Assembly: GCA_933228675.1 (NCBI GenBank)
Contig: OW121743.1
Location: 87,452,768 to 87,516,767, forward strand
Direction of reading: 5' to 3'
From: Stomorhina lunata
Lineage: Eukaryota; Arthropoda; Insecta; Diptera; Rhiniidae
Length of the DNA: 64,000 nucleotides
Made by a program: the position numbers and the translations under genes. Positions within the stretch are counted from its first letter, which is position 1, and every line of letters begins with the position of its first letter. Below, piece by piece: positions 12,126 to 23,817 of this stretch. The notes below the pieces were generated by a model. The model ran no database searches. It was not told where the DNA came from and worked only from the letters and a program-made list of their open reading frames with translations.

Positions 12126-12794
12126 TCTTAAAGTTCAGTTCTATAAATTTAAATCAAATCAGACAACGTTTTCTGAAGTAGTATTGGGTACCAAATTGTT
12201 AAACATATTTTTATGTGAAAAAATAAGCGTATTTTGATCCTAACAAAATTTTAAACAATAAGATTTTATTTTTACAAATTATGGAATATAAATAATAACT
12301 AAAACAGTTTTATATAAAGTCATTAAATTCAAAAATATTTGGAGTAATTTAAAAGTTATAGCAATTTTTCCCCCGAGTAATCGTATCTTTCACGATATGC
12401 CTAAGAATATGCAACAAAACTTACTTAAAAAAACTATTTAGAGTGTTTTATTCAGCTGTGCCATTACAAACATATCTCACATACCTAATTTAAAATGAGA
12501 ACCAAATTCAGTTTATTACGTTGGTTGGTATTGATGGTAAAATCTTTGGACTAAAGTGGTTTCCCAAAAGTGGTTTGCACAAAATTTGGTCTCATAACGC
12601 GGTATAATTTTACTGTTAAATACTTTTCGTTGAGCTAAATAGTTAGGCCGAATACATTGATTGTAATAAGGAAGGTCCATATATTTTGTTAGGATTTCCT
12701 AATGTATCCTACCTAAAGTCTGGACTTAACATTGATTGATAGCTGTCTAATTTCGTAGATGTAATCTTAACATGTATAATTTATCTCTAAATCT
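12126..12794. other. Intronic spacer with a dispersed motif
   Basis: No gene is seen. Bases 12350-12425 (AGTTATAGCAATTTTTCCCC, then CCTAAGAATATGCA) resemble 48905-48970 inside R5, so a dispersed repeat lies here. Confidence 0.5.
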
Positions 12795-14092
12795 TTTTAA
12801 TTGTAGATATAACATATGATACCACTAAGGTCAAAGTCTGGGGTCTGTTCATTTTCGTGTATTAAGACAAGTATTTGCTAAATTTTGTTACATACAAACA
12901 TTTTCTCAAAACGATTATCTTGAAATTTAGCAAATTGATTGCAGTTTTTATAAGAATAATGTTTAAAAAAATTAACTTAAAATTGTCATTATCTTCAGAT
13001 TTACGAATGTTTTAGTGATTATTGTTTCATTTAGTGTTTTTTGATAGGAGAGTTTGTATGGGAGCTATGGTCAAATATAAACCGATTTTAAAGAAATTTG
13101 GTACAGTTATTTTAGTTTAAATTTCATGAAAAAATATTGATGTTTGTGGCCAAAATAGCAATTTCCTGGGAGTGGGACCTATGGGAGGTACCATATATAA
13201 TAAACCGATTTTTACGAATTTCAAAAGCGATAGTTCCGCTATCAATTATCTGTGCTAAATTTCATCAAATTGTCTTTAGAATTGCGTTCTGTACTTTGAT
13301 TACAAGGTTTAAATGGGGGCCCAGGTAACCAGTTTATAATTTAATAGCTTTTTACTGGCGTTTGTGGCATTTTAGTGGTTTCCGGAAGCGGTTTTTATAT
13401 GAAATATTGACCAATTTTCATTAAATTTGATATACTGACCAAAAGTTACATAAAACTTCACTGTTCTAAATTAAGTCATCATATTTATTAAAATTGGACT
13501 TAATTATCCGCATTCATTTGATTCCCTTGGCGGGCTTATATGGGAACCCTAACTTAATGTGAACCGATTACGCCCATTTCCAATACACAACTTTTTTTCC
13601 TTATCGAAAATACTTTTGCAAAATTTTGTCCTTCTAGCTCTTTTCGTTAAGACGCTATTTCGCTTTCATTTGATGGACAGAAACCCCTATCGTTTTGGTA
13701 TTTTCATGTTTCCGTAAGTTTTTTATATGGGAGCTATGGTCAAATGGTAACCAATTGTGACAAAAATTTTGAACACTGGCTAACATTGACATAAAATTTC
13801 CTTGTGCTAAATTTTAGAAACCCTAGCTTTTCTAATTTATCTGGCATTTAAGTGAATTTTAAGTGGAATTTAGGCTGTTCCCGTCAGTGTTTTGTATGGG
13901 AGCTATAGTTAAATGTTTACCGATTTCGATGAAATTTTAGCTATGCTCAAATGTAAACCAATTTCGCACAATTTCTATTTAAAAATTTTCCTAGAAATGA
14001 AAAATATTTTTGCCAAGTTTCAGCTACCTAGCCCCTTTTGTTTAGCCCCTATCGTACTTTCAACAGAAAGATGGACAGACAGACAGAAAAAA

Positions 14093-14745
14093 CTTTATAA
14101 TGAAAATTTATCTACAGCAAAAATTTTATAATGACCATTTTTCTATACAAATACTGAACATTTTTGTATGCAAAAAATTTTATAATAAAAATTTTTCTAT
14201 AGAAAAAATTTTATAATGAAAATATTTCTATAGAAAAAACTTTACAATGAAAATTTTTCTGTCGGAAAAAATTTATAATGAACATTTGTCTTTAGAAAAA
14301 TATATTAAGAAGAAAATGTTTCTATATTATAAAGAAAATTTGTCTATAGCAAAAATTGTATAAAAAAAAATTCTGTGGAAAAAAATGAATGATAAATATT
14401 TTTCTGTAGATACACATTTATAATAAAAATGTTTCTATTGAAATAATTTTTTACGAAAATTTTTCCATAGAATTTTAAAATTTTTTATCAAAAATTTTAT
14501 AATGAAAATTTTTCTATAGAAAAAATTTTATAATGAAAATTTTTTTATAGAAAAAATTTTATAATGAAAATTTTGCTATAGAAAAATTTTATACTGAAAT
14601 TTTTCTGTAGAAAAAATTTTATAATGAAAAATTTTTCTATAGAAACAAATTTATATTGAACATTTTTTTTTATAGAAAAAGATTTATAAAAATAATGTTT
14701 CTATAAAAAAATTTTATAATGAACAATTTTTTTATAGAACAAACC
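14093..14745. repeat. Array D: 31-base satellite, linker ATAATG, inside R3
   Basis: About 21 diverged units have core TTTTTCTATAGAAAAAA and linker ATAATGAAAA, period 31. The linker class is the same as the large array E 1.2 kb to the right, and D is far more degenerate. It lies between R-family sequence and the CAGA microsatellite. Confidence 0.9.
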
Positions 14746-14756
14746 AACCAAACCAG

Positions 14757-14812
14757 ACATACAGACAGACAGACATCGCTTAATCGTTAGACAGACAGAC
14801 AGACAGACAGAC

Positions 14813-14889
<77 letters not shown>

Positions 14890-14904
14890 TCGCTTAATCG
14901 TTAG
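14757..14904. repeat. CAGA microsatellite with duplicated flank
   Basis: A nearly pure CAGA tract, with one GATA interruption, occupies the core. It is bounded by two copies of ACATCGCTTAATCGTTAG at 14773-14790 and 14887-14904. It corresponds to the TCCG tract in R1. The minus-strand frame over it encodes only a Cys-Leu-Ser-Val repeat and is not a gene. Confidence 0.9.
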
Positions 14905-15030
14905 AATTTCATAAGAATTGAAAATATACATCCATTTCAGTCTTTGAGTCCATATTAAGGCAGTTATAAGCGGAATGACAATCTCAATATAACCCTCAAT
15001 ATAACCCTTTTTTATGGTGGGTATAAAAAT

Positions 15031-15937
15031 AGTAAGACATGATTTACAACTTTTTCACTTTATCTTTAAAACATTAAAATCTAAATCCCTTCTTAAATTC
15101 TTATAAAAATATCTTTCATCTACTGAAATTTATATGGCATTTTGTTATAAGTATAAATATCTGGCAAAACTTTAGCTCAAATAAAAACAATAAACTTTAT
15201 CTTACATATTTCAAAATTCTCACTATTTTCATGTTCAAGTCTAAAGTAAATCTTAACACTTTTCAACAAAATTATTTCCCAACATAAAAAACTTTGGTCT
15301 TCTTGCTATCACAAAAAAAAAAACAAAACAATAGCTTGAACATTATAATTTTAGCAATAAACTTGTAACAGGATAACACTTAATAAATCCTTTTGATAAA
15401 CATCTAAGAAAAATATTGAAACTTTGTACAATATTATGACAAAAAGAAAGTTAGAAGCTTAAAGCTAAAGTTCCTTTAAATAACAGTAAATAAAACGATG
15501 AATGCTGGATAATGATGACAGTGTAAAATATATAAGGGTGCTCGTAAAGCTTCAAGGACAAAGCTCTTAATATTGTATATGTATATAAATTCCTAGTAAA
15601 AGTTTGCTTGCAGCACAAAGAGAAAAACTACATTTAATGTTTTTTAAAACTGTTGTCATTTAAATAAAAGTTATGGATAATTGCTAAGTTATTACCAACC
15701 AGTCCAGAGTCTGTAGTTTGGGTTGTTTTGTGTGAAAGATAAAAATTATAATTCTACTTAATTTTGCTAGTTATTAGCATAATTGGCAAATACCAGATTA
15801 TGCTAATAATAAAGTTTTGACTTAATTCGTTCAGGAAATACTAAATGAAATGTAGTGAAAAATAGTTAAGGGAAACTATAAATTAGTGGGGAAAAGAAAT
15901 ATATAATGTTGAATTGTTTAGAAACAACCTGTAGAAT
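15031..15937. other. Intronic spacer
   Basis: AT-rich intron with no gene or repeat I can support. Confidence 0.55.
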
Positions 15938-18900
15938 CCAATGAAAATGTTTCTATAGAAAAAATTTTATAATGAAAACTTTTCTATAGAAAACATTTCA
16001 TAAGGAAAATTTTTCTATAGAAAAAAATTTATAAAAAAAATTTCTATAGAAAAAAATGTTCAATGAAAATTTTTCAATAAAAAAATTTTTATAATGAAAA
16101 TTTTTCTATAGAAAAATTTTAATAATGAAAATTTTTCTATAGAAAAATTTTTATAATGAAAATTTTTCTATAGAAAAATTTTTATAATGAAAATTTTTCT
16201 ATAGAAAAATTTTTATAATGAAAATTTTTCTATAGAAAAATTTTTATAATGAAAATTTTTCTATAGAAAAATTTTTATAATGAAAATTTTTCTATAGAAA
16301 AATTTTTATAATGAAAATTTTTCTATAGAAAAATTTTTATAATGAAAATTTTTCTATAGAAAAATTTTTATAATGAAAATTTTTCTATAGAAAAATTTTT
16401 ATAATGAAAATTTTTCTATAGAAAAATTTTTATAATGAAAATTTTTCTATAGAAAAATTTTTATAATGAAAATTTTTCTATAGAAAAATTTTTATAATGA
16501 AAATTTTTCTATAGAAAAATTTTTATAATGAAAATTTTTCTATAGAAAAATTTTTATAATGAAAATTTTTCTATAGAAAAATTTTTATAATGAAAATTTT
16601 TCTATAGAAAAATTTTTATAATGAAAATTTTTCTATAGAAAAATTTTTATAATGAAAATTTTTCTATAGAAAAATTTTTATAATGAAAATTTTTCTATAG
16701 AAAAATTTTTATAATGAAAATTTTTCTATAGAAAAATTTTTATAATGAAAATTTTTCTATAGAAAAATTTTTATAATGAAAATTTTTCTATAGAAAAATT
16801 TTTATAATGAAAATTTTTCTATAGAAAAATTTTTATAATGAAAATTTTTCTATAGAAAAATTTTTATAATGAAAATTTTTCTATAGAAAAATTTTTATAA
16901 TGAAAATTTTTCTATAGAAAAATTTTTATAATGAAAATTTTTCTATAGAAAAATTTTTATAATGAAAATTTTTCTATAGAAAAATTTTTATAATGAAAAT
17001 TTTTCTATAGAAAAATTTTTATAATGAAAATTTTTCTATAGAAAAATTTTTATAATGAAAATTTTTCTATAGAAAAATTTTTATAATGAAAATTTTTCTA
17101 TAGAAAAATTTTTATAATGAAAATTTTTCTATAGAAAAATTTTTATAATGAAAATTTTTCTATAGAAAAATTTTTATAATGAAAATTTTTCTATAGAAAA
17201 ATTTTTATAATGAAAATTTTTCTATAGAAAAATTTTTATAATGAAAATTTTTCTATAGAAAAATTTTTATAATGAAAATTTTTCTATAGAAAAATTTTTA
17301 TAATGAAAATTTTTCTATAGAAAAATTTTTATAATGAAAATTTTTCTATAGAAAAATTTTTATAATGAAAATTTTTCTATAGAAAAATTTTTATAATGAA
17401 AATTTTTCTATAGAAAAATTTTTATAATGAAAATTTTTCTATAGAAAAATTTTTATAATGAAAATTTTTCTATAGAAAAATTTTTATAATGAAAATTTTT
17501 CTATAGAAAAATTTTTATAATGAAAATTTTTCTATAGAAAAATTTTTATAATGAAAATTTTTCTATAGAAAAATTTTTATAATGAAAATTTTTCTATAGA
17601 AAAATTTTTATAATGAAAATTTTTCTATAGAAAAATTTTTATAATGAAAATTTTTCTATAGAAAAATTTTTATAATGAAAATTTTTCTATAGAAAAATTT
17701 TTATAATGAAAATTTTTCTATAGAAAAATTTTTATAATGAAAATTTTTCTATAGAAAAATTTTTATAATGAAAATTTTTCTATAGAAAAATTTTTATAAT
17801 GAAAATTTTTCTATAGAAAAATTTTTATAATGAAAATTTTTCTATAGAAAAATTTTTATAATGAAAATTTTTCTATAGAAAAATTTTTATAATGAAAATT
17901 TTTCTATAGAAAAATTTTTATAATGAAAATTTTTCTATAGAAAAATTTTTATAATGAAAATTTTTCTATAGAAAAATTTTTATAATGAAAATTTTTCTAT
18001 AGAAAAATTTTTATAATGAAAATTTTTCTATAGAAAAATTTTCATTATAAAAATTTTTCTATGGAAAAATTTTCATTATAAAAATTTTTCTATAGAAAAA
18101 TTTTCATTATAAAAATTTTTCTATGGAAAAATTTTCATTATAAAAATTTTTCTATAGAAAAATTTTCATTATAAAAATTTTTCTATAGAAAAATTTTCAT
18201 TATAAAAATTTTTCTATAGAAAAATTTTCATTATAAAAATTTTTCTATAGAAAAATTTTCATTATAAAAATTTTTCTATAGAAAAATTTTCATTATAAAA
18301 ATTTTTCTATAGAAAAATTTTCATTATAAAAATTTTTCTATAGAAAAATTTTCATTATAAAAATTTTTCTATAGAAAAATTTTCATTATAAAAATTTTTC
18401 TATAGAAAAATTTTCATTATAAAAATTTTTCTATAGAAAAATTTTCATTATAAAAATTTTTCTATAGAAAAATTTTTATAATGAAAATTTTTCTATAGAA
18501 AAATTTTTATAATGAAAATTTTTCTATAGAAAAATTTTTATAATGAAAATTTTTCTATAGAAAAATTTTTATAATGAAAATTTTTCTATAGAAAAATTTT
18601 TATAAAGAAAATTTTTCTATAGAAAAATTTTTATAATGAAAATTTTTCTATAGAAAAATTTTTATAATGAAAATTTTTCTATAGAAAAATTTTTATAATG
18701 AAAATTTTTCTATAGAAAAATTTTTATAATGAAAATTTTTCTATAGAAAAATTTTTATAATGAAAATTTTTCCATAGAAAAATTTTTATAATGAAAATTT
18801 TTCCATAGAAAAATTTTTATAATGAAAATTTTTCTATAGAAACATTTTTGTAATAGAAATTTTTCTATAGAAAAACTTTTATAGTGAAAATTTTTCTTTA

Positions 18901-18970
18901 GAAAAATTTTTATAATGAAAATTTTTTTATAGAAAAATTTTTATAATGAAAATTTTTCTATAGAAAAATT
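15938..18970. repeat. Array E: large homogeneous 31-base satellite with internal inversion
   Basis: About 97 units have core TTTTTCTATAGAAAAA and linker ATAATGAAAA, period 31. From about 16080 to 18030 the units are almost identical. Between the CTATAG at 18028-18033 and the CTATAG at 18462-18467 the linker reads CATTAT on the plus strand, so this block is inverted. It is 434 bases, exactly 14 units. Units become ragged only in the last 200 bases at each end. It is the most homogeneous array in the window, which suggests recent amplification or gene conversion. No TIRs are visible at its edges. Confidence 0.97.
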
Positions 18971-20035
18971 AATAATTATTTCTCCATTCTTAGTACAGGA
19001 TAAATACCGTTTGTAGTAATGAGTGAAATTTCTACCTTTTTTATCATTGTATCGTAATCTCAATTTAAAATTCATTACATATATTGCCATTAAGTTTTGC
19101 GATTAACAAGTGATTATATTGCTAGACTTAACTTTACAGTTTGCACAAATTACTTCCCTTAAAACCTACAGGTGTGTTACACTCTGTCTGTCTGCCTGAG
19201 TTTTCAAAGAACATCCTTAGTAATACAAGATACAAATGAAATACACTCATACATATTAAAAAAAAGTTGTAAATTAAATATTATTCAACATGATTACATT
19301 TATGTTGGTGTTATACACGTATAAGTCGTTCACACTAGTAACGTTTTCGGAAAAGAAGACTGGGCTTTAAAGAAAGATAAGTTAGTTTAAGAAGTTCAGT
19401 GTAAAAAATTAATAACTTTTTTTAAAGTATTTGTCTGACTTTTAAGCCGTATCTTTAGCAAGCACGAACAATGTTTGGTAGAGAGTCTTAAATATGATGC
19501 TTGTTTACATTAACTCCATTACATTTATCTCTCTTGCCTGCATTGAACATATTACAAACATATGAGTTGTAAGCTTTAGCATTATTTAACTTCATGGCAA
19601 CCTACAAGTTGCAAGTGCAACCAACCAACAGCATAAGAATAATCCCAAATTGAAAAAATGAATAAAAAAGGTTTAGTGTTAAATAGTGGCATCATCATCA
19701 TTTATTGTTTTTAACAGAACGAGAAAGTGTTTATTTTCTTTATTTTATGAAGAAGCGGAAAACATAAGCTGATGCTTTTTAAGCTTAATGCACTTTAAAC
19801 ACAATCACTCACTCCCCCATAAATAATGTAAATGTTGCATTTCTATTAAAGTGGAAACATTAATGTTAACCCTTTTATGCCTTTTGTTGCCTATGGGCAA
19901 CATTATAAATATATTTTTTACACATAAGATGGATTTCATAGAATGATTTTCAACAGGTTTATGTCTTATTAGCTAAGACATAAACCTGCTAAAGAACTGA
20001 AATTAAGAAATGTTAAATATAATTTAATAAAATGG
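18971..20035. other. Intronic spacer with a perfect hairpin
   Basis: No gene is seen. It contains a perfect 15-base inverted repeat at 19954-19988 and a TTAACCCTTTTATG word at 19866 that recurs near 40460. Confidence 0.6.
19954..19988. other. Perfect inverted repeat, 15-base stem and 5-base loop
   Basis: CAGGTTTATGTCTTA is followed by TTAGC and then its exact complement TAAGACATAAACCTG. It could form a hairpin in the netrin pre-mRNA on either strand. No terminator role is implied in a eukaryotic intron. Confidence 0.85.
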
Positions 20036-21213
20036 AATTATCTATGATATATTTTCTATAGAAAAGTAATTGTTGTGATAAGTTTTCTATTGCAAAATAG
20101 TCACTATGATTAGTATTCTATAGTAAATTTGTCATAGAAAAAAGTTTTCAGTAGAAAGGTTATCGCAGAGTTAAGATTTCTACAAAATAGCTGAAACAGT
20201 GATAAGATTTATAGAGAAAATTTACCACAGAGATATGTTTTCTATAGAAAAGTTGTCAGAGTGATAAGTTTTCAATAAAAAAGTTGTCAAACTGACAAGT
20301 TTTCTATATAAATGTTCTCAGAGTGATAAGTTTTCTATATAAAAGTTGTCAGAGTGATAAGTTTTTTAATAGAAAAATTGTCACTGCGATAAGTTTTTTA
20401 TAGAAAAGTATTCACAGTGATAAGCTTTCTTTAAAAAAGTTGCCACTGTGATAAGTTTTCGATAGAAAAGTTGTCACTGTGATAAGTTTTCTATAGAAAA
20501 GTTGTCACTGTGATAAGTTTTCTATAGAAAAGTTGTCACTGTGTTAAGTTTTCTATAGAAAAGTTGTCACTGTGATAAATTTTCTATAAAAAAGTTGTCA
20601 CTGTGAAAAATTTTCCATAAAAAAGTTGTCACTGTGATAAATTTTATATGGAAAAGTCGTCACTGTGATAAGTTTTCTATAGAAAAGTTGTCACTCTGAT
20701 AATTTTTTTTATAGAAAAGTTGTCACTGTGATAAGTTTTCTATAGAAAAGTTGTCACTGTGATAATTTTTTTTATAGAAAAGTTGTCACTGTGATAAGTT
20801 TTCTATAGAAAAGTTGTCACTGTAATAAGTTTTCTATAGAAAAGTTGTCACTGTAATAAGTTTTCTATAAAAAAGTTGTCACTGTGATAAATTTTCTATG
20901 GAAAAGTTATCACTGTGATAAGTTTTCTATAGAAAAGTTGTCACTGTAATACGTTTTCTATGGAAAAGTTGTCACTGTGATAAGTTTTCTATAGAAAAGC
21001 TGTCAATGTGATAAGTTTTCTATAGAAAATTTGTCACTGTGATAGGTTTTCTATAGAAAAGTAGTTACTGTGATAAGTTTTATATAGAAAAGTTGTCGCT
21101 GTGGTATGTTTTCTATAGAAACGTTGTCACTGTAATATGTTTTCTATAGAAACGTTGTCACTGTCATATGTTTTCTACAGAAACGTTGTCACTGTGATAG
21201 GTTTTCTATACGC
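20036..21213. repeat. Array F: 31-base satellite, linker GTTGTCACTGTGATAAG
   Basis: About 37 units have core TTTTCTATAGAAAA and a 17-base linker GTTGTCACTGTGATAAG, period 31. The first ten units are degenerate, the middle is fairly uniform, and the end carries AACGTTGTCACTG variants. It belongs with arrays G and H. Confidence 0.95.
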
Positions 21214-21851
21214 TATATAAAAATAATAAAATCCTAAAGCATTAAAATTTTGAGGTATATTCGATTTACTTGATTTTCTTTCTTAGTCTTTATATCCCTT
21301 TCCATTTGTTAAGTCTGTTAAGGACTCATTATCAATAAACATATCGTGACAAACTTTTCTTTAACAAAATTTTTTGCTTAAGTATTTATTTCTAACACTT
21401 CAGACTTCCCTTTTTTCTCGCTCGTTCTCTAACAATTTAACATGAATAAAAGTAATTCATTTAACTTCCTAAGAGTCTAATGAACTTACACACACACTCA
21501 CACACTTACTTATGCAAGTTAAATATTTTCATAAAAAGGAAACTCAAATGTGGCTACAAATTAAAAGGGGAACTTAAAAAATCGTTAATGTTTCGCAAAT
21601 AATATTAATTAATTAAATGAATATAAAAATATGTTATGACTGATGTAAGAAGTACTTGTACTTTTTGTAAAGCTTTTTTCTTTAAAATAAAGAGGTTTTC
21701 TTTGGTAATAGCAAAGCTTTAAGCTAAAGGAAGGAGAACCCTTCAACAGATGCAAAAGGTGTAAATTTGTTGTATTTAGTACTAATGTCTGTTAGTGTCA
21801 AAAAGTTAATATTAGTTATTCGACTAAAATTAGGCAATATTTTCTATTTTA
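21214..21851. other. Spacer between arrays F and G
   Basis: AT-rich intron with no gene. A short ACAC run lies at 21489-21504. Confidence 0.55.
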
Positions 21852-22686
21852 GCTGTGAGTTTTCTATAAAAAAATTGTCACTGTGGCAAGTTTTCTATAG
21901 AAAATTTATCACTGTGGTAAGTCTTCTATAGAAAATTTGTCACTGTAATAAGTTTTCTATAAAAAATTTGTCACTATGATAAATTTTCTATAGAAAATGT
22001 GTAACAGTGATAAGTTTTCATTAGAAAATTTGTCACTGTGATAAGTTTTCTGTAGAAAATTTGTCAATGTGATAAGTTTTCTATAGAACATTTTTCACTG
22101 TCATAAGTTTTCTATAGAAAATTTGTCACTGTAATATGTCACTATTTTCTTTAGAAAATTTGTCATTGTGATGAGATTAGAAAATTTGTCATTATGATGA
22201 GTTTTTTTTTTAGAAAATATGTCACTGTGATAAGTTTTCTATAGAGTATTTGTCACTCTGATAAGTTTTCTATAGAAAATTTGTCACTGTGATAAATTTT
22301 TTATAAAAAATTTGTTACTGTAATAAGTTTTCTTTAAAAAATTTGTCACTGTGATAAGTTTTCTACAAAACATTTATCTCTGTGATAAGTTTTCTATAAA
22401 AAATTTGTCACTATTATAAGTTGTCCATAGATAATTTGTCACAGTGATAAGTTATCTAAATAAAATTTGTTGCTGTAATACGTTTCCTTTATTCAATTTA
22501 TCATTGTGATTACTTTTCCATGGAAGATTGGTCATTATGATAGGTTTTCTATAGAAAATGTGTCACTGTTATAAGTTTTCTATGCAAAATTTTACACTGC
22601 GATAAGTTTTCTATAGAGAATATGTCGAAGTGATAAGTTTTGTAAGAAATTTTGTGATGTGATAAGTTTTCTATAGAAATGTTGTA
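21852..22686. repeat. Array G: degenerate 31-base satellite, F type
   Basis: About 27 units have core TTTTCTATAGAAAAT and linker TTGTCACTGTGATAAG. Each unit has several substitutions, so it is older or less homogenised than F. It ends about 290 bases from the netrin linker exon. Confidence 0.92.
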
Positions 22687-22979
22687 GGAGTTACGTTTGA
22701 GAAATTTAAGCATTGAAAAGCTCATTAGTATCATATATTTAAACGTACACCAATTAATTACTGAGTCGAATAAATTTAAGCACAAGCTCATTAATAAATC
22801 TTTTTAAGCATTTAAGTGGCGCCAGCAACCCCTTTTCTGCCCTTACCGCCCCTAGACATACAATTAGTGTAAAATTTTCTGTGTTTTTTTTTAGTAAAAT
22901 GATGAGTAACATGAGTAACACAAAATATACAAACACAACAAGAAAAAAACTGATGAATGAAAAAGCAACACTTACTTAC

Positions 22980-23078
22980 CCCTCCCACCTTCCGTACGGT
23001 AAGGTGATGCGGAGTCATGATGAGGTTCCGGTGCAGTATTCTGGGTATCCAACATATTGCTATTACGTGGAGGAATTT
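22980..23078 (-). CDS. NetA/NetB: Netrin linker exon between LE and NTR domains
   Basis: This 99-base exon on the minus strand has acceptor TTTTTTGCTTTAG and donor GTAAGTAAG. It takes one base from the LE exon to make Lys, then reads IPPRNSNMLDTQNTAPEP and continues through a His, Ser, Pro and Thr-rich stretch ending RTEGGR. It leaves one G, which joins AA of the 66-base exon to give Glu before CEKC. It has no cysteine and is low in conserved residues, as expected of the flexible linker between the last EGF-like repeat and the NTR module. The call rests on perfect phase continuity and splice sites rather than on family conservation. Plus-strand and shifted minus-strand open frames here (22881-23111, 22812-23018, 22754-22936) are shadows. 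Confidence 0.87.
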
Positions 23079-23213
23079 CTAAAGCAAAAAAGAAACAAAA
23101 ACATAAAATGAAATAATGAATGAATGAATAGAATTCAAAGTACGAAATAATTTATGAATGAAATTTATTTTACTATAACATGTCAAAACATATGAGTGAT
23201 TACTCGTACTTAC
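23079..23213 (-). other. Netrin intron, 135 bases
   Basis: This short intron between the LE and linker exons begins GTAAGTACGAG at 23213 on the minus strand and ends TTTTTTGCTTTAG at 23079. Both borders are canonical. Confidence 0.92.
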
Positions 23214-23363
23214 TTATGCAGGGAGCAATATGAGAACGACTCTGTTGATAGCCGCGGGCACAACGATTGCAAGTCAAACCGGTAACACCATCCTTACAAG
23301 GACATTGACCGGAAGTATGATTGCAAGTTTTACCCGTCGAACCAATGGGATGACATTCGCAGG
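23214..23363 (-). CDS. NetA/NetB: Netrin exon, laminin-type EGF (LE) repeat
   Basis: This 150-base exon encodes one complete LE module of netrin, the secreted guidance cue for axons and migrating cells. After acceptor CTTGTCATTGCAG it reads [13 protein letters not shown], then [35 protein letters not shown] and I. All eight cysteines of an LE domain are present in the right spacing (C-x-C, C, C-x-C, C-x-x-C, C). The [13 protein letters not shown] ending is characteristic of the last netrin LE repeat rather than of laminin. It ends ATA-A before GTAAGT, so both borders are phase 1. Neighbours are the linker exon 135 bases downstream and a giant intron upstream. The N-terminal laminin domain and earlier LE repeats must lie beyond 64000. 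Confidence 0.96.
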
Positions 23364-23817
23364 CTGCAATGACAAGGAAAAACAAGGGGAGAAATTATTA
23401 AATGTTTTAAATAAATAATTGCAATTATTAAAATGTTTTTTTTATAACTTTGTAATTCATTGATGTTTGTTTTCTCTATTTATTCATTTATCTTAATGTA
23501 GATCTTAATGATTTTGTTTAATTATAGCGAATGGATGCTAAACGCATACTTGACTCCAAACTAAATTGCATATTCAGTTTTCTGTTTATTTTTTCAATTT
23601 TGTAATGCATTTTCAATATTTATTATAATAAAGCTTTCATCTTTTGCATACAATTGCAATGGATTTTATTTCAAACGACTAAAAAGATGGAACAATTTTG
23701 TTGAGAGTTCTCATATGGTTTTGGAGATGAATGTAAGTCAAGCTGAAGGACGGACAAAGAAGATGTAAATTTTTAACAAAGATAGAAAATACTAGAAAAT
23801 AATTTAAGAAAATGTGG
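23364..23817. other. Intronic spacer next to the LE exon
   Basis: AT-rich with no gene, apart from the pyrimidine-rich acceptor region at its left edge. Confidence 0.6.

Larger units (their letters stand above)
12795..15030 (-). mobile_element. Dispersed element R3 carrying array D and a CAGA tract
   Basis: This is a long reverse copy of the R family. It opens with CATATGATACCACTAAGGTC (3' end) and closes at ATAACCCTTTTTTATGGTGG (5' end). The complement of GACAGACATCGCTTAATCG at 14769-14787 matches the R1 phrase CGATTTAGCGATGTCCGTC, which ties the two together. Repeated phrases such as GGGAGCTATGGTCAAAT (13060, 13730, 13894) show internal duplication. Array D (14093-14745) is embedded close to its 5' end. 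Confidence 0.65.
455..22979 (-). other. Giant netrin intron, 22.5 kb
   Basis: The intron runs from the donor GTAAGT at 22979 to the acceptor CTCTTTACAG ending at 455. It separates the linker exon from the 66-base NTR exon. It holds arrays A to G, dispersed elements R1 to R3 and a small inverted-repeat element. I found no other netrin exon in it, and the flanking phases already agree, so none is required. Bases 455-694 are plain AT-rich intron. Confidence 0.85.

Noticed and set aside
14701..14931. Cys-Leu-Ser-Val repeat protein on the minus strand
   Set aside because: It is the translation of the CAGA microsatellite.
22881..23111. Plus-strand 76-residue open frame over the linker exon
   Set aside because: The minus-strand exon has matching splice sites and phase; the plus-strand frame has neither.
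23230..23418. Plus-strand open frame over the LE exon
   Set aside because: It is the antisense shadow of the netrin LE exon, which has eight correctly spaced cysteines on the minus strand.
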